This document shows, in pieces, positions 48,991 to 61,809 of a stretch of 64,000 bases of DNA. The DNA comes from Dipylidium caninum. Lineage: Eukaryota > Platyhelminthes > Cestoda > Cyclophyllidea > Dipylidiidae. The stretch covers positions 558,001 to 622,000 of the forward strand of contig QEYB01000921.1 in assembly GCA_017562135.1 (NCBI GenBank). The letters are read 5' to 3'. The position numbers and the translations under genes are program-made. The notes below the pieces were generated by a model. The model made no database searches and was not told the origin of the DNA. It saw nothing but the letters and a program-made list of their open reading frames with translations. How positions within the stretch are numbered: position 1 is the stretch's first letter; each line of letters starts with the position of its first letter.

Positions 48991-51900
48991 CTGTAAGAAA
49001 AGTGTACGAGACTCACGGAGCATAGAACGTCTTTACTCGCCTTGGCGCACTCGTTTGAGCACATTTAGGCGAGATTTTGTGACCAAGTTACAGGTGACAA
49101 GCGTTACAATGCGACAGTGTACAAGTTGGTGGTGGTCAGCACAGCGATTCTGCGCATCCTTCTGCTGAACAAACATAACCCGGAAGACAACGGCGACAGG
49201 GCAAGTTGTGGTCCCAAAAAAACGAGAAATACAAAAAGCAGTCCTTCAGCAAGAAGAGGCCCTTAAATCCAGTGATTTCAAACGAATAAATCTCCGGATC
49301 GGCGCAGAAGAACAACATAAATTCTTGGTTTTGCCTCGCCTATCACCCTCCTCAACGAGGGACGGACTTTAATTGAAGGAACTTCGACCTCAAGTGAATT
49401 CCGTTTGTGCAAAGAGAAAGTCAAAAATCTTGCCCAACGTTGCTCGGATCAAATCACGTTAGCCAGTCGGCCAGTGGCCTACACGTCGCCAAAGGGAGTA
49501 AGTCAAGTGCACTTTTTCTCGACTTTGTTTTTTATCCTTAGTTGGAAAACAATGCCTTGGAGAATGGCAAGAGGACTGTTGTGTGCGGTATGAACCAGCG
49601 ATCTACTCCGCCAGGGCTGCGAGGGCGCCACCGGCGCGGCATCCGGGCATTTGCCACCGAGTCTGCGGCGGCGCCGACTCTTCGCCTTGACCCCCACCGA
49701 AGTGCACAACACCAACTCGAATGGGTTCGGCGTTTGATAAACAACGGATCACAAAATCTGCGCCCACTGGACGTGGGCCGAGGAGCGCGCCTCGTTGTTG
49801 GAGGGCAGAGGGCGCAAGGCCGTGGACACAGGCGAAAGAGGTTCCATATTTGGTGGTAAACGGAGGGCGGAGACTAATCGCCCATCTGCGAAAGGAGATG
49901 CAGACGCTTGCTTTGCTAGTTTGAAGCAGCAAAGCCCATTTAAAGTGTCTGATGACGAGTTACAAAGAGGTCGGTTTCCAAGGCAATTATCTCCCGCTTT
50001 TTATTTGAAAACCGATTATTTAGGCCATTAAGGGTAAAAGTGATGTGGAAAAGTTGTTCACCGCCCTCTGTTGCTCTGCCTCGGCGGCACTTGCATTATT
50101 CGCCCGTGCAAAGCAAAAAGTGTGAGGGTGGACGTAGCTGAGCACCGGTAAAACTGCGAAAGACACGACGCTGTCACTGAGCCAGTGAGAGCTCGAAAGC
50201 ATCAGTTTTATTGCAGTATGGCAGGCCAAACAATGCTCCCTCTTTTCTCTCCGAAGTGAATAGCAGGCAAAAGTGCTGCATCACCCAGAAACACCGAGGG
50301 CCTCGCGGCGGTCCACTCACTTGTGTCTGCTAGGGTCATTTCCGTTGAACGGACAATGGCGTGCCGAAATGCGGATTTTAGCGTTGGCAATGCCGAGAAA
50401 TTTCCTTTTAGGAGGGTTCACGGAGAGGAATGTCGGAACTACCAGGTTTTTTTGCAAATATGCCAATGGAATTGGGGCTGGGGAGGGCGGGGACGGAGGC
50501 GGTGGCGGGGGGGGAGCGAAGGGATAACAAGGCGGAGCGGAACACAGGCCAGAAGTTAGTCAGCCCGCCCGAAACAGCGGTGCTGGCACAGCTGCATGCC
50601 ACTCCTACGCGATGGCGAAGTGGCCGAATACCTCAGGAGACGCGTGCAACACCGCTTAACGGGAGACTTTTTCGCCGATCTGCGGATGACATGCATGACA
50701 GAGCTGATTCAGAAGGACCATTAACTGCTAATGACGCGAGTTTGTGTAGAATTAGTGCCGGAATAGCAGACGCATGTACATTTTGGCGCCATTGTTGAGG
50801 TCGGTGCGGAAAAGGGAAGAGAAGAGTAAAATCCGGTGGCACCTTACCAAAAAGTGGAGTGGCAAAACCTGTGACATTTAGCAGAATTTAAGTAGAAAAA
50901 TCGAGTGGATTTGGGCTTCTTTGCATTGACAAGAAGCAACAGACTTCCCCTGCTAGTGGAAGACCTGTCCCCTCCGAGTGGCGTTACTTCCATTCGAATC
51001 ATTAATTTTGGCTCAACCAACCGCTTCTCCCGCCTGGCACTCGACGCTCTAAGCCTTATCTGCCCCGTACCGCTGGTGAAATTATTCCATTGTTGAGATA
51101 AGAAGAGTCTGGAGCGCTCAGTGAGCCGAGGGGACAGGCAACAATAAGAATGAACGGAATGAAGAATCCGCTATCATCGGATGTGGTTTTTTCTGAATAG
51201 CGCCTTGGAAATCCAATCCCGAGCTTTCGAGACTAGGAAAAAGTTTTATCAAGGAGGAGGGACAAGTAGGCACCGACAATCAAAGGCAAAGTGGGTTGCG
51301 AAACACGAGGTAAATGAATAAAAAGACTGACAGTACTTTCACGTCACCAAAACTGCTTCAAGGCCATCGTGACCAGAGGAAGGTCTAGAAGGAAGTCGTC
51401 AGCACCGAGATATTGCCCTGGCCGCAGCCTAACGAACAACGCCTCGAAGAGGAAGAGTGGAGCTAAAAATGCACCGCATTCGTCTAAAGTGAAATCTCTG
51501 TTTTTCTCTAGACGTCAAGTAGGTCTTCGCCACCACCGTTCCATGATCCCTCATGGGTGGGGTAATGAATTAACAAGACGACGATGAAACGAGCACAAGC
51601 ACGCAAGATTCGTGTTGGTTTGGCTACGAATTCCAAAAAGACCACAATCAGTGAATCACGCAGTCCGGAAAGGGGGGAGGAAGGCAAGCGCTAGTGTCGT
51701 GCTGCTGGCAGCCCCGTTTCACGTGTCAAGTGGATGCGGCGATTCACTGTGCCACACCAAATCGCCGCCCCCCGCTCCACCCCAGAAGTGACAGAAAGTA
51801 GGAGCGTCGACAGGCGTGGGGATCTGTTGAAGGAGAAGCAAACAGCGATTTTGGGGATGTCCCCATACGCGAAGTCGCCGAGTTTCCTGACGCTGGAACG

Positions 51901-53135
51901 GGAAGTATGCTACGGAGCTCAAGGCACCAGACTTTAAGGAGGCTTCTGCACCCCGGAAGTGGGACTAAGCTACTTAACGCTGTTGCTAGGGCGTGAAGAA
52001 CGCCATCGGTAACCAAGTCCCCTGAAGCAAAGGGAAAAGTCAGCTTCTAGGCAGTCACCGTCACTTTCCACTTCAAACTGAGTGCGGAGTGCAACAGGGC
52101 GAGGTGAAAAACAAAAAAGGGGTTCTACCCGAGATAAACGCTACAAAAGCCTATCTCCCCGAAAGCGATTACTTCATTGTCTAAAACGACCGACTTATCC
52201 GGAAACAATACGGAACGCGAGCGTTTAATCGGAGCACTCCCGTATGGAAGGCACGTGAAGGGCTGGATGGAGGTAAATCACGCTACCACCATTCCTAGAT
52301 TTGGCACGTCTTTGCGACCGCAGCCACAGATCACGCGGTCTTGACGACTAAAACAATCAGTGCGTCGCAGGGCAGGGCAGGGCAGGGAGCGCCAGAGAGT
52401 GGGCGAGAGAGAACGAGAGAGACGATGATTTTAATGTAGCATTTCGGATGATGTGTTCGTGTATTTGTTAGAAAGAGGCCGTCGGTGCATGTGTTTTATG
52501 TGCGTTCGTTTTTATTTTCAATGCATGTTCAGTGGCTTCGTTCATAGACTATCATCGCACGTACACGCGTTATGCAAATAAGGCAAATGCCAGCGAAACC
52601 AGTGCCTCTTTTAGGAGCTCCTCGGAAATAAAAACGGATCATACAACTCTGGTGTGGTTATACGGAGGTAGGAAAAGCAGTTGCCTCGAAATTCCCGAGG
52701 TATCACCATAAGACGAGGACTCACGCGGCCAGAAGCCAAAGAACGCGCTCAAAGTCCCCAGGGAGACCGTTGGTGAACTCGAGGACAAAATGCAATCACT
52801 AATTTTGGCCTAGGAGCATGAAAACTGTCTCGGAGGAAGGGTAGGAAATTAGAAAGTCGCCGTGAGAGTCAGAAGGGATTTGAGGAGGAGAAAGTTCGCC
52901 TTATGGACACTAACCACCCACCGGTTGCACTGCCAGAGAGTGACAAAATACCTTTTTGGTGGTCAGGAGAGTATTCATTCAATGTGTTCCCTTTCAAGTG
53001 GCATTTCCTTCCATGAAAACCACTCTCACATTATGAATGGACCTCTATAAGTGGTACGGCCGATGGAGTTGTTGAAGGAGCTTCCACAGAAAAGTCCTTC
53101 GGCCTCCATGCACTTTAGTGTCCCTCGTGTAAGTG

Positions 53136-53170
<35 letters not shown>

Positions 53171-55682
53171 AAAGTTCACTCGCACAACGATAAGAGAGGG
53201 CGAGTAAAAGGCGGAAGTGCCATCTCTCGCTCTATTTAACGCTTGGACAAACCTGGAAGCTCATTTTTATAGTTTTAGGGTGATGGGTTAAGTCCACTGA
53301 TGGCAGCGTTTGTGGCAGAGGTGACAGCGTGATTCACGCACGCACGAACGTAAGCACGCAGCCACGAAGTGGGGAATAGGAGAGGCAAATGGCAGCAGTC
53401 GCATAGCCAGTCATGTAACTGAAGGGGGAAACACGCCCAACAACAAATACTAAAACGCCAAGTCAACTGTTACGTCATCCACTTCGACGGTGCGCCTCGA
53501 CAACAGCAGTCCGCACACAAGTGGCAGAGAAAAAAAAAAGCGTGCGGAGATGAGGAGGGCGATTTTGTTTCCCGAGGGAGGACAAAGGTCGATTGAGTGG
53601 ATGCGGCATTCTCCTGCCCATCTCGACCGAAAAAAAGGGAACAAAAACTTGAGACAATATTGAGGAAGCAGTAATATTTACCATTGATGAGAGGACTTGG
53701 CACTGAGCCTGTTCAACTAGGTTTGTTTGAGAAAGGGCGACACCATACACCGGATTAGAATCTGTGGCATGCGACGGCAGGGTGAACAACGAAAGCCCTA
53801 CTGACCGAGGAAGCAGACTAAGCGATTGTTTTGTAGGTCAAACACTCAACATTTAATGAACTGGTGGGAGAATCATGTCCCCTTGCGAAAGAAGAGGAGG
53901 GAGAGAGGAAGCGAAGACTGCGGTTGATTATGAGTGTATTACGGGCGCGAGTGTGGAAGAGAGAAAACGAATGAGCGCAGCTTTCACAGGAGAGTCAAGA
54001 AATTATGCAATTACTTGCATGCAACACAATTTCGGCTCCGTAGAGCGTGCGAACAGCGTACGTGTGCAGATTTTGGGCATATCAAACGTGCGACAGAGTG
54101 TGGGCTGCGCTGAACCATCCTTCCCGCTGGGTACATGTTACGCGTTTTTCTATGCATACTTAGTCGGAAGATTTGGGGAGGAAAGTAGCCTCACCCGATG
54201 CCGGCGAACCCATGCGGCGGCAGCGAACAGGGTTTGTCTCCCACGGAGGAGAAACAAACAGCATTGTTTACTACCTCCTCTTAGTTTGGAGACAAATCAG
54301 GAGGCTCTCTACAAGGTGAGGGTTTAGATTCCTTGACTCGCTCGGCCACAAAACGTGGAATGTACGACCGAACGAATTCCTCGTGAAGGCAAAACGGTGG
54401 TCTTTCGATCTCGTAATTTGTTTATATTTACCAGCAATCCTGACCTGCTTTAAGTCAGTAAATAACTTTATAATCTTTTGGAAACAGCAAACATTTTCCA
54501 TGTCCGTCCACAGTTATTCTATCAAGTGGCTTAAAGTGAAAAAAAAAACAGAACAACTCATGAATCAATTTGGCAGACCAGAATATTAGGGAGAATGAAG
54601 TGTGAACGTGGAAATGAGAGCGGGCAATGAGTGTGTTCACGTAGACGTGCCAGCAATTTAACGCGATCTCCTGGTGCTTATTTTTGGCTTTATCACCCTT
54701 AGGTAATGAATTCCGAGGGTAGAATTATAGCGTGAGTGGCTCAAGGGGCGGATAACGAGGAAAAACGATGGCAAGCGAATGCTACAAGACAGTAGCCCGT
54801 GCCTAGACTGCTCTAACTTTACTGCTTTGTGAGAGCCGCACAAGGGGAGCAGATGGGGCGATATACCACAGCCAGTGCAGACGCCAGCCCGGTGGGAAGC
54901 CAGATTCTGTCTATGGGATGCAGCCGAGGAGTCTTGCAAGCAGTCACCCGCAAATGGGTGTGAGATGGTCCAAGCCAGCTCGGTGACAATGGCAGCAGGC
55001 GACTGCGTATGATGCCTCTGAGGAGAAGTTGTTACATGACGTTTTGAGCAAAACGAATTGACAAAAGACCAAACTGCGTATGTAGAAGATATGGAAAACA
55101 TTTTAAATTCATACAAAGTGGTAAAGGTTGACACGAAAGTGTGATAAAAAAGCAGGTTGTTATAAACGGTAAAAGAAAAACACAATTGCATTGCCAAAAT
55201 GATAATGACTTTAACTTCTTATGTACTCGCCAGTGGTGCTACTTTGCATTAGAGAAGAAATCGAATAAACTCCCACTAAAGACACATGAAAATAAGCTAA
55301 AAATACACAAATCCGTAGTATTATTTTACAACAAAAGTGTAGTGGAAAGAATGTTGTTGTAAAAAAGCATTGGATTTAGAAAAAAGGACAACAAAAGTTA
55401 ACGAAAAACAATGAGTGACAACAAAAATAAAATTAGCTTATTAAATATGTATTAGATATTCAGCAAAAATTTTATAAAAGAACACAGGTGACATTCATAC
55501 CCAGAGTGGAAATGTGCAAAAGGGAGAACGACTAGTTCTAATTGAACTAGTCGAAAAACTCAAATCGGATTAACTCCTCTAATCTAAGACTTAAACAACA
55601 ATAGAAACTAAAGATTGCATAAACGTCAATGGTGTGGAATACAAAAAACTACATGCATTAATTAAGAAGTGAAAGAGCTTAC
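48991..55682. other. Unassigned interval, possibly introns of minus-strand genes
   Basis: No defendable coding exon. A GC-rich block lies at 49.6-49.86 kb with overlapping frames on both strands. A short GGGCA tandem repeat lies near 52.37-52.39 kb and a (CA)n tract at 53.14 kb. The region would have to hold further exons if the 55.7-56.9 kb and 48.2-49.0 kb exons belong to one gene. Confidence 0.4.
53137..53167. repeat. (CA)n microsatellite
   Basis: About fifteen uninterrupted CA units, a likely length-polymorphic marker. Confidence 0.95.
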
Positions 55683-56921
55683 TTGAAAGACCTTTTGTAG
55701 ATCAGAAACATTGCGGAAAATGGACTTGTCGAAGAAGACATGAACGTGATTGCCAAGATCGATGATGCCCCAAGATTTGGCCACACGAAAGACGCGACCA
55801 ACGTGCTGCTCCAATCGTGAAGGATCACGCTCATTAGCGCAATGGTCGGAAGATTGATCGAGTAAACGGGAGCGCATATGCAAAGCGTCTGCGTTTATTC
55901 GAAGACAAAAGCTCGTTGGGATTTTACAGAGCTTTGAATCGTTCTGCTTATCCTCCTCATTTTGAGAACATCCATCGACTAATAGTGGTATGATATCAAA
56001 GAATTCCGTATATTTCTCTACGAAAGAGTGCAACTCAAAGCGAGTAAGCCCGACAAGTCTTTGGATATTGTAAGGAAAGTCAATAAGCTGCTTAATAACA
56101 ACAGCGACATGTAAACCCTTATCACCGGCATGCCGTAAAATGCGCCGGAGAACGAGAATGATGGAAAAATCTGTAGCAGACAGCGTTACAAGTTTTGATT
56201 TTGAAGAATCACTCGAGCCAGAAATAATGACTTCCACCTTAAGAGCATCGCCGGGAGAACCTTCAGCTGCAGCAAGGTTGCCCTCATTCGCATCCGACTG
56301 AAAGACTTGGCGAAAATTTCGGCGAGGCCTAGTCAATCCCACCATTCCGTCCTTTAAATGGAAGATCTCTGGGTATTGACGCAGGAAAAGGGTAAGAGCT
56401 TTAAGATTTGGCAGAGAGGCACGTACAATAGGGGATACGTATGAGAGACAGCCCATTAGCCTCTGTAGTGGCATGTATCGGTGAGCCCCACATGTCATCA
56501 AGTAATTTTGCAGAAAGGCCATTGTATTTCTTCGAAGAATGGGGTCGACAAGCGTGGGTAAAACGGGTGTCGCAGGCAACGCTTCAGGATTAGGGTTAAT
56601 CACGCATGCGCAGGTTGGATCGACGTAAGGCAAACTTTGATGTAACGTTTGCGTCCCATTATCGAAATCCAACTGACTCGTTGGGTACACATAATTCCCA
56701 ACAATGATAAAGAGAGAGGGAAAACTCTGAAGAAATTTAACAAATTCAGCCAGGGATGCATTGCTTATGGACATAGTCACACCATAAGGGTCGATGTATC
56801 CCTGTACATTATTAAGGGATGCTTGAAAAGATAGATAAAGGGCAGAGAGGTGAATTGGACCCTGGTGATTCAGGAGGACCTCAAGAAGGAAAAGAGCTGT
56901 TGAGTGACTTTGATCAAACAT
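55683..56921 (-). CDS. Egalitarian-like protein, N-terminal exon with winged-helix-like repeats
   Basis: Exactly 413 codons from ATG 56921 to a GTAAGC donor at 55682. Three similar modules of about 70 residues are visible. Module 1 has LLEVLLNHQGPIHLSALYLS and ends AEFVKFLQSFPSLFIIVGNY. Module 2 has MAFLQNYLMTCGAHRYMPLQ and ends LTLFLRQYPEIFHLKDG. Module 3 has LVLRRILRHAGDKGLHVAVV and ends LHSFVEKYTEFFDI. The exon closes with WGIIDLGNHVHVFFDKSIF and DLQKVFQ. Drosophila Egalitarian, a dynein/BicD RNA-localisation adaptor, has similar N-terminal modules ending 'FL..YPS.F...' followed by a 3'-5' exonuclease-like domain. From memory this is the best match, but it is not certain. The expected exonuclease domain must lie in later exons, which I could not find before 49 kb. 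Confidence 0.6.
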
Positions 56922-57256
56922 TATAAATCGTTTCAACTTGATTAGAAGGACAACAATACGAAGCGACAGGGAACTTGTTCAACAAAACCCACCTCAGGTA
57001 CAAAATACAATCATCCCAGCGCTCGATTTTGCGCTCCCAAATGGCCTTAAAATTTAGTGAATTAAACCAAAATCTTAGGTCAAAAAATTATTTGCAGAAC
57101 AACTTCAATGATAAATAAGATAACGTTTTGTGTATTATAAGCCTTAAAAGTTTAAATATATATATATTATAAATATTTTGAGTTTAATAACTTTTAGATT
57201 GTTCAAACTCATGACATGCAAACGTATATCATTATCCGTGGCGTAAACCGCACCCC

Positions 57257-57733
57257 TCAGGGTAAATCATGTTCGCAATCAGCCGGCACAATAAAATTTT
57301 CATCATATACGTTATGCTGCTGGACATGAGATGCAGCCGCTTGCTGCTGTTCTCTAAAGTGTATCGGTCTAGACTAGATGCAAAGAAAGAAAAATAAATG
57401 TTTGCACGAAGACTGCCATACTCCTCAAATCTTAAGTAGACATGCTTTTACGTCCCAGCAAATATGTTGTGATTCTTCCCCCGATCTTAAGGCCCCTGTT
57501 TTCGTCGCATCATCGACAGTTTTCCAAAAATGGACTGCGGCCTTATAGCTTCTCTCTCTGTTAAGCAACATCTTCATTGGAACCAACAGTTCTAAACTAG
57601 TAATTCGTAGTCAATTTGCTTAAAATTTTGTTCATCATCTCGGACAAATTTATCCGCGGCCATGCTAATCAAATCTTGTCATCAGGGTTAAAGGCTTCCA
57701 CCTCTGTCGTTCAGCAGCTTTCGCCTGATTCAT
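57257..57733 (-). CDS. Small multi-exon gene of unknown function
   Basis: Exon 1 57702-57733 (MNQAKAAERQR, donor GTGGAA) joins in phase to exon 2 beginning 57664 (SMAADKFVRDDEQNFKQIDY, ELL). Exon 3, ending 57452 at GTAAAA, carries MLLNRERSYKAAVHFWKTVD and GALRSGEESQHICWD. Exon 4 57257-57373 follows a strong TTTCTTTCTTTGCATCTAG acceptor and encodes SRPIHFREQQQAAASHVQQH, NVYDENFIVPADCEHDLP, stop. The exon 2/3 border is unresolved because available GT/AG pairs do not keep frame neatly; reading may start at the Met codon at 57577. A protein of about 100-115 residues is implied, hydrophilic with helical segments and no signal or membrane segment. It lies between DDX18 and the Egalitarian-like gene on the same strand. 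Not recognised. Confidence 0.62.
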
Positions 57734-58553
57734 AAAAATGTGTTTGTAATGGTCGGACACTACAGTTTGCTAACAATGTGTACTGCTTTGTAAAAGGTGT
57801 TATTTTCAACGATTTCGTGTATTTTAGAGCACACTGACCCCGAAATTTATCAATTAAGTGATCATTACAGAAACCTGACCTGAAACACGTGTAATTAAGA
57901 AATTACCCTATGACCTCCCGCTTTTTTCATAACTTCTTACCTATAGGGAAAATTAATTTGCGGTCGTGTATACGCGGATAAGAATTCTAGACTGCTATTC
58001 CCTTGAGGCTATCGTCTTCTACTTCGTTCCAATGCTAGACTTGGATAAGTTCCAATTTCACCACTTTCAGACGCCATTTTCTTTAATTCATTAGAACAGC
58101 TTCTAGTGTTTCGCATTTACGTTACGTTTACTGGTCACTATAAACAACTTAATACTTTCGAATACCCCTGGTTTTTACCCTAAATTGTTTTGCACCCAAC
58201 CTGGAAGTCATAGGTCCAGCTCAATCAAATAGTCAAAAACCTACTGAAAATAATTGCAATCAGCGCATAAAGTGGTCATCGACTAAGAGATTGTCAAATT
58301 AAACGGCCTGGACAACGGCCAACTTCGGTGAAGTAGAACAAAATAAGCAGGAATTGACAAATGCGCGGTCAATAAATCTCGGCAGCCAGACCGACGAAAG
58401 CCCACATAACTTCATAGAAATAATACCAAAACACCAATTTAACACGAGTGAGAAACCCAACAATGCGAATAAACAACACACCAATCGACGATATCCATAA
58501 AGCATTACAATGGGTCGGAGTTTTATGTACATCTGAAGGAGTTTAAAGTATGA
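57734..58553. other. Interval downstream of DDX18
   Basis: Contains a 77-codon hydrophobic minus-strand frame (58299-58532) just after the DDX18 stop, probably 3' UTR. No other feature. Confidence 0.45.
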
Positions 58554-60988
58554 TTACCTAATCTTTTTATAAAATCTGGCTTTCTTCGCTGTACCCCCTG
58601 CCGCAGCTCCGAAAGCCTTCCGCTTCATCCGATTTACGTCGAACTTTTTTGACGGCTCCACACCCAACTCCACTTTGGGAATAATCTGGAGACCACACGT
58701 TTTCGCCAGAGCTGCCAAATCCAACTCGTTGATATTAAAACAAGCAAGTTTAGATGAGTTGTATGACCGGACAATACCCTTGAAAGCTTCTTGTGCTGAG
58801 CTAGCTAGGAAGTAATTGGAAGAAATGAGCTTCTCCAACGCCGGTTGCACATCCGCCACCTTGTTAGCCGCCACTTCGTATTCCACTGGTTTAACTTTGG
58901 AATTCCGAAGAACCTCGAGAAAACCTAATTCATGTGGGCGAAGTATAAGGAGAGCATTTCCCGATTTGCCTGCGCGGGCGGTTCGACCGACGCGATGAAT
59001 GTAATCCTTTGGATCGTCTGGTGGATCATACTGTACGATCCAGTCAACCTATTTCAATATTGTACGTTATCTGAGAGAATATCAGACATATTAAGCGAGT
59101 ACTAGTGCCTGGGAGTTTTTCGATTCCAGGGCAAATTTAAGTGAATTTATTGTAACCATTTAAAAATCAATCAAATAGACTAAAAGTTGCAAATATTCAA
59201 ATATTAACAATAGTACAGCGAAGATAGCCATGGGAACAGAGGCGCTGATTCAATCAAGAATGAGTTAAATACGTCGGCAACGGGAAAATTAAGTTATAGC
59301 GTTGATGAATAGTTCTAAAATTCCTAATGTACTCTAAAACTATTGGTGTCTAATATAATAAACCAGGACATTTACAGAATGAATTAAACGCAGAACATGT
59401 GGTAAATATCAATTACGAAAAGAATTTCGCTCGGAACGGTGGGTTAAGACTACAGCGAATTGAAATCAACAAAAATCAAACCTCTGGAATATCCAAACCG
59501 CGAGCGCCCACATCAGTGCAAAGAAGGACTGCATGTTCTGCCTTGACGAAACTTAAGAAAGTGCTGGTTCTTTTTGCCTGTTTCTGTCGTCCATGAATCG
59601 CCTGGACAGGCATGTCGATAAAATTCAGAAGCTCATAGTAAAACTTCACCTCCATACAAGCTGACATGAAAACCATGATCTGTAAAATTTAGAAGTAACA
59701 TTTGAAAACATTAGAAGCCGCCAAAGCCCAAAAGATATAGGCAACTCACCTTCTTGTTCCTATTGCGCTTGAGAAAAGTGTAAAGTAATGAAAACTTCGT
59801 GGCGGGATTACAGATAACATACCCCTGCTCGAGGGTTTCAACAGTTGGTTCAGATTGTTCTTCAACCCCTAGCATGATACAGTTAGCCTTCAGCGTTGAT
59901 TTGGCAAGCTTATTTGTCTTCTCGTTTAGTGTGGCAGAAAAGAAAACTGATTGACGATTTTTCGGAAGCAGACGTATAATCTGTTCCATCTCGAGCTCAA
60001 AACCAATATCTAATAAGCGATCTGCCTCGTCTATTACCAGGATTTTTAAGTTATGGCGAAGGAAATTTTCCGTATTGATCAGGTGATCAAGAAGTCTGCC
60101 AGGGGTTGCCACAAGAATAGTTACGCCTTTTGATAAATTCTGGGCTTCAGCTTGACGGTTGCTGCCACCCATGATCAGGCCGATACGAATTTGGGTATGA
60201 GTTGTGAGCTCCTTCAACACACTGTAGGTCTGAAGGCTAAGCTCCCGCGTAGGAGAAATGATAATAGCTCCCGTACCATTGCGACTCTGCATGCCCAGTT
60301 TGAGAATGACTTCAACAACCGGGATTAAGAAAGCGAGTGTTTTGCCACTTCCAGTTTTAGCTGATGCCATAACATCCCTGCATTCTAACAAGTGCGGTAT
60401 GCACTTCCACTGTATTTCTGTCATATCCGTGAACTGCATGTCTTGTAGGGCCTTTTTTATTGGCTCGGAAATGGGTAGATCTGTGAATTTATGAGTTAAC
60501 ATTGGTGCAGTGCCAGGGAATTCGTCATAGGTCGCAGCGATCTGACTTTTCGTAGGTTTTGAATTCGAAATCCTACAGTCGCCGGTTTCACTGTGCTTAT
60601 TTATAGCATCCTTAGCTTTCTTCAGCTGCTTAGCCTTGTCGCGCTTCATCCTCACTGTGTACTGAGGTCGGAATATCGCACCGTTTCGGCGAACTATTAA
60701 AACAATGTGTTGTATAGTTATCCTGTTAAAAACTTATTTTGTGTTACCTCCGAAATATCAAAGTGCAACAAATGAAATATATCTATACTATCTCATTTCA
60801 AGGTAATTTATAAGATCGGGTGAAAATTTTTCAAAGCCTTGTATAAACATCAAAATTTGGGTTAAGGAGCATCTATTTAATCCCCCTATGGAAGGCTGTC
60901 TCCCTGCAGAGCTGTGAATTTTCTTCTGGACCGTTTGCTAGGAAGATGGAATCGAGCATGTTACCTTGAAAGCCAAGTCGGTGATCAT
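58554..60988 (-). CDS. DDX18: ATP-dependent DEAD-box RNA helicase DDX18/Has1
   Basis: Exons 60965-60988 (likely start MITDLAFK, donor GTAACA), 59750-60661, 59482-59679 and 58554-59048, all phase 0, about 542 aa (human 670 with a longer N-terminal tail). Helicase motifs in order: Q-motif region ([13 protein letters not shown]), Walker [25 protein letters not shown] in [13 protein letters not shown] in [22 protein letters not shown], and [10 protein letters not shown]. The family-specific tail follows: [40 protein letters not shown], ending [13 protein letters not shown]18/Has1 is nucleolar and needed for 40S and 60S ribosomal subunit assembly. The upstream exon frame also stays open above 60988, so the true start could be further 5'. 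Confidence 0.93.
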
Positions 60989-61788
60989 TCTCGGGTTGTC
61001 ATCCTGACGTCTGCTCAAATGTGTGACACCGCTAGGATGTGTGCCCGGTCAATTTTTGTCACTAATTTCAAGATTATTCTTATTCGGCATAGTTAACCTA
61101 CCCAGCATCTCCGCATTGTGTAATTGACGTTGGATCAGTTTCCTCCGCAATTTATGTCTTTGTTTTTCCACATACCATGAATTTTGGGATGCTTGTATGT
61201 AAAGTGTTTTACTCCACCATCAATAAGACCCAAGTTTACATAGCTGTTCTACTCACATCTATCAAGTAGCAGAATATTCTATCACATCGTCTCAAATTTT
61301 TTTAAACAAATTCCTATCGTCCTTCAAGTTTCGGCTTGGCTGTTTTTGTGATCGTTGGTTATAAGTACAGTCTAAATTGTTGTTTATAATTGACACATCT
61401 TTCAACGATCACCTGAAGTTCATCGGGTACTAGAAATTATTTCTACCTTCATTGTTGAGTCTCTTTCTTCCGTTACCGCTATTTCTAGCAATGACAGAAC
61501 GCTGATCGACGCCTAAAAAGCACTCCTTAGGTGCCCATTGACAACAGTATGTTCCGAAGGCCGCATTAAAATCATCTGTTCATGGTGGTAGAATAATCAG
61601 AGGAGTGACGTCAAAAAAACGGCTTTCTCACACACTACTTATGTGTCCCGGATAAAAGTCTCTACAATCTAATTAGTAACAAGAATTTGAGCCGACAAAA
61701 CTCTCCATAATCTCCTCTGCAGCCCACACCACAGGATTTTACCATCTATGGTAAGAGTCTACTTGTCGTCTTAATTCCACTAATTCAG
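60989..61788. other. Interval upstream of DDX18
   Basis: Holds the DDX18 5' region and possibly an upstream exon of the plus-strand reading frame at 61.8 kb. A good donor (CTATG/GTAAGAG) at 61751 is followed 38 nt later by a CAG acceptor at 61788. Confidence 0.45.
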
Positions 61789-61809
61789 TCGGCACCACAG
61801 CGCGCGCAA

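Noticed and set aside
49405..49503. Possible plus-strand exon ending at GTAAGTC
   Set aside because: Only one good splice site, no partner exons and no recognisable peptide.
49603..49932. Overlapping GC-rich frames on both strands
   Set aside because: Six-frame openness here reflects high GC and lack of AT stops. No family pattern is visible.
54658..55197. 179-codon minus-strand frame downstream of the Egalitarian-like exon
   Set aside because: It could have been the next exon, but it lacks exonuclease motifs, has no matching acceptor in phase, and its 3' half looks like interspersed repeat.
57640..57675. U6 snRNA-like string GATTAGCATGGCC on the minus strand
   Set aside because: Only 13 bases match. 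The rest of U6 is absent, and the string spans an intron acceptor and coding exon of the small gene at 57.3-57.7 kb.
58299..58532. 77-codon hydrophobic minus-strand frame
   Set aside because: It begins 22 nt after the DDX18 stop, is Cys-rich by chance composition, and is best explained as DDX18 3' UTR. A tiny membrane protein is not excluded.
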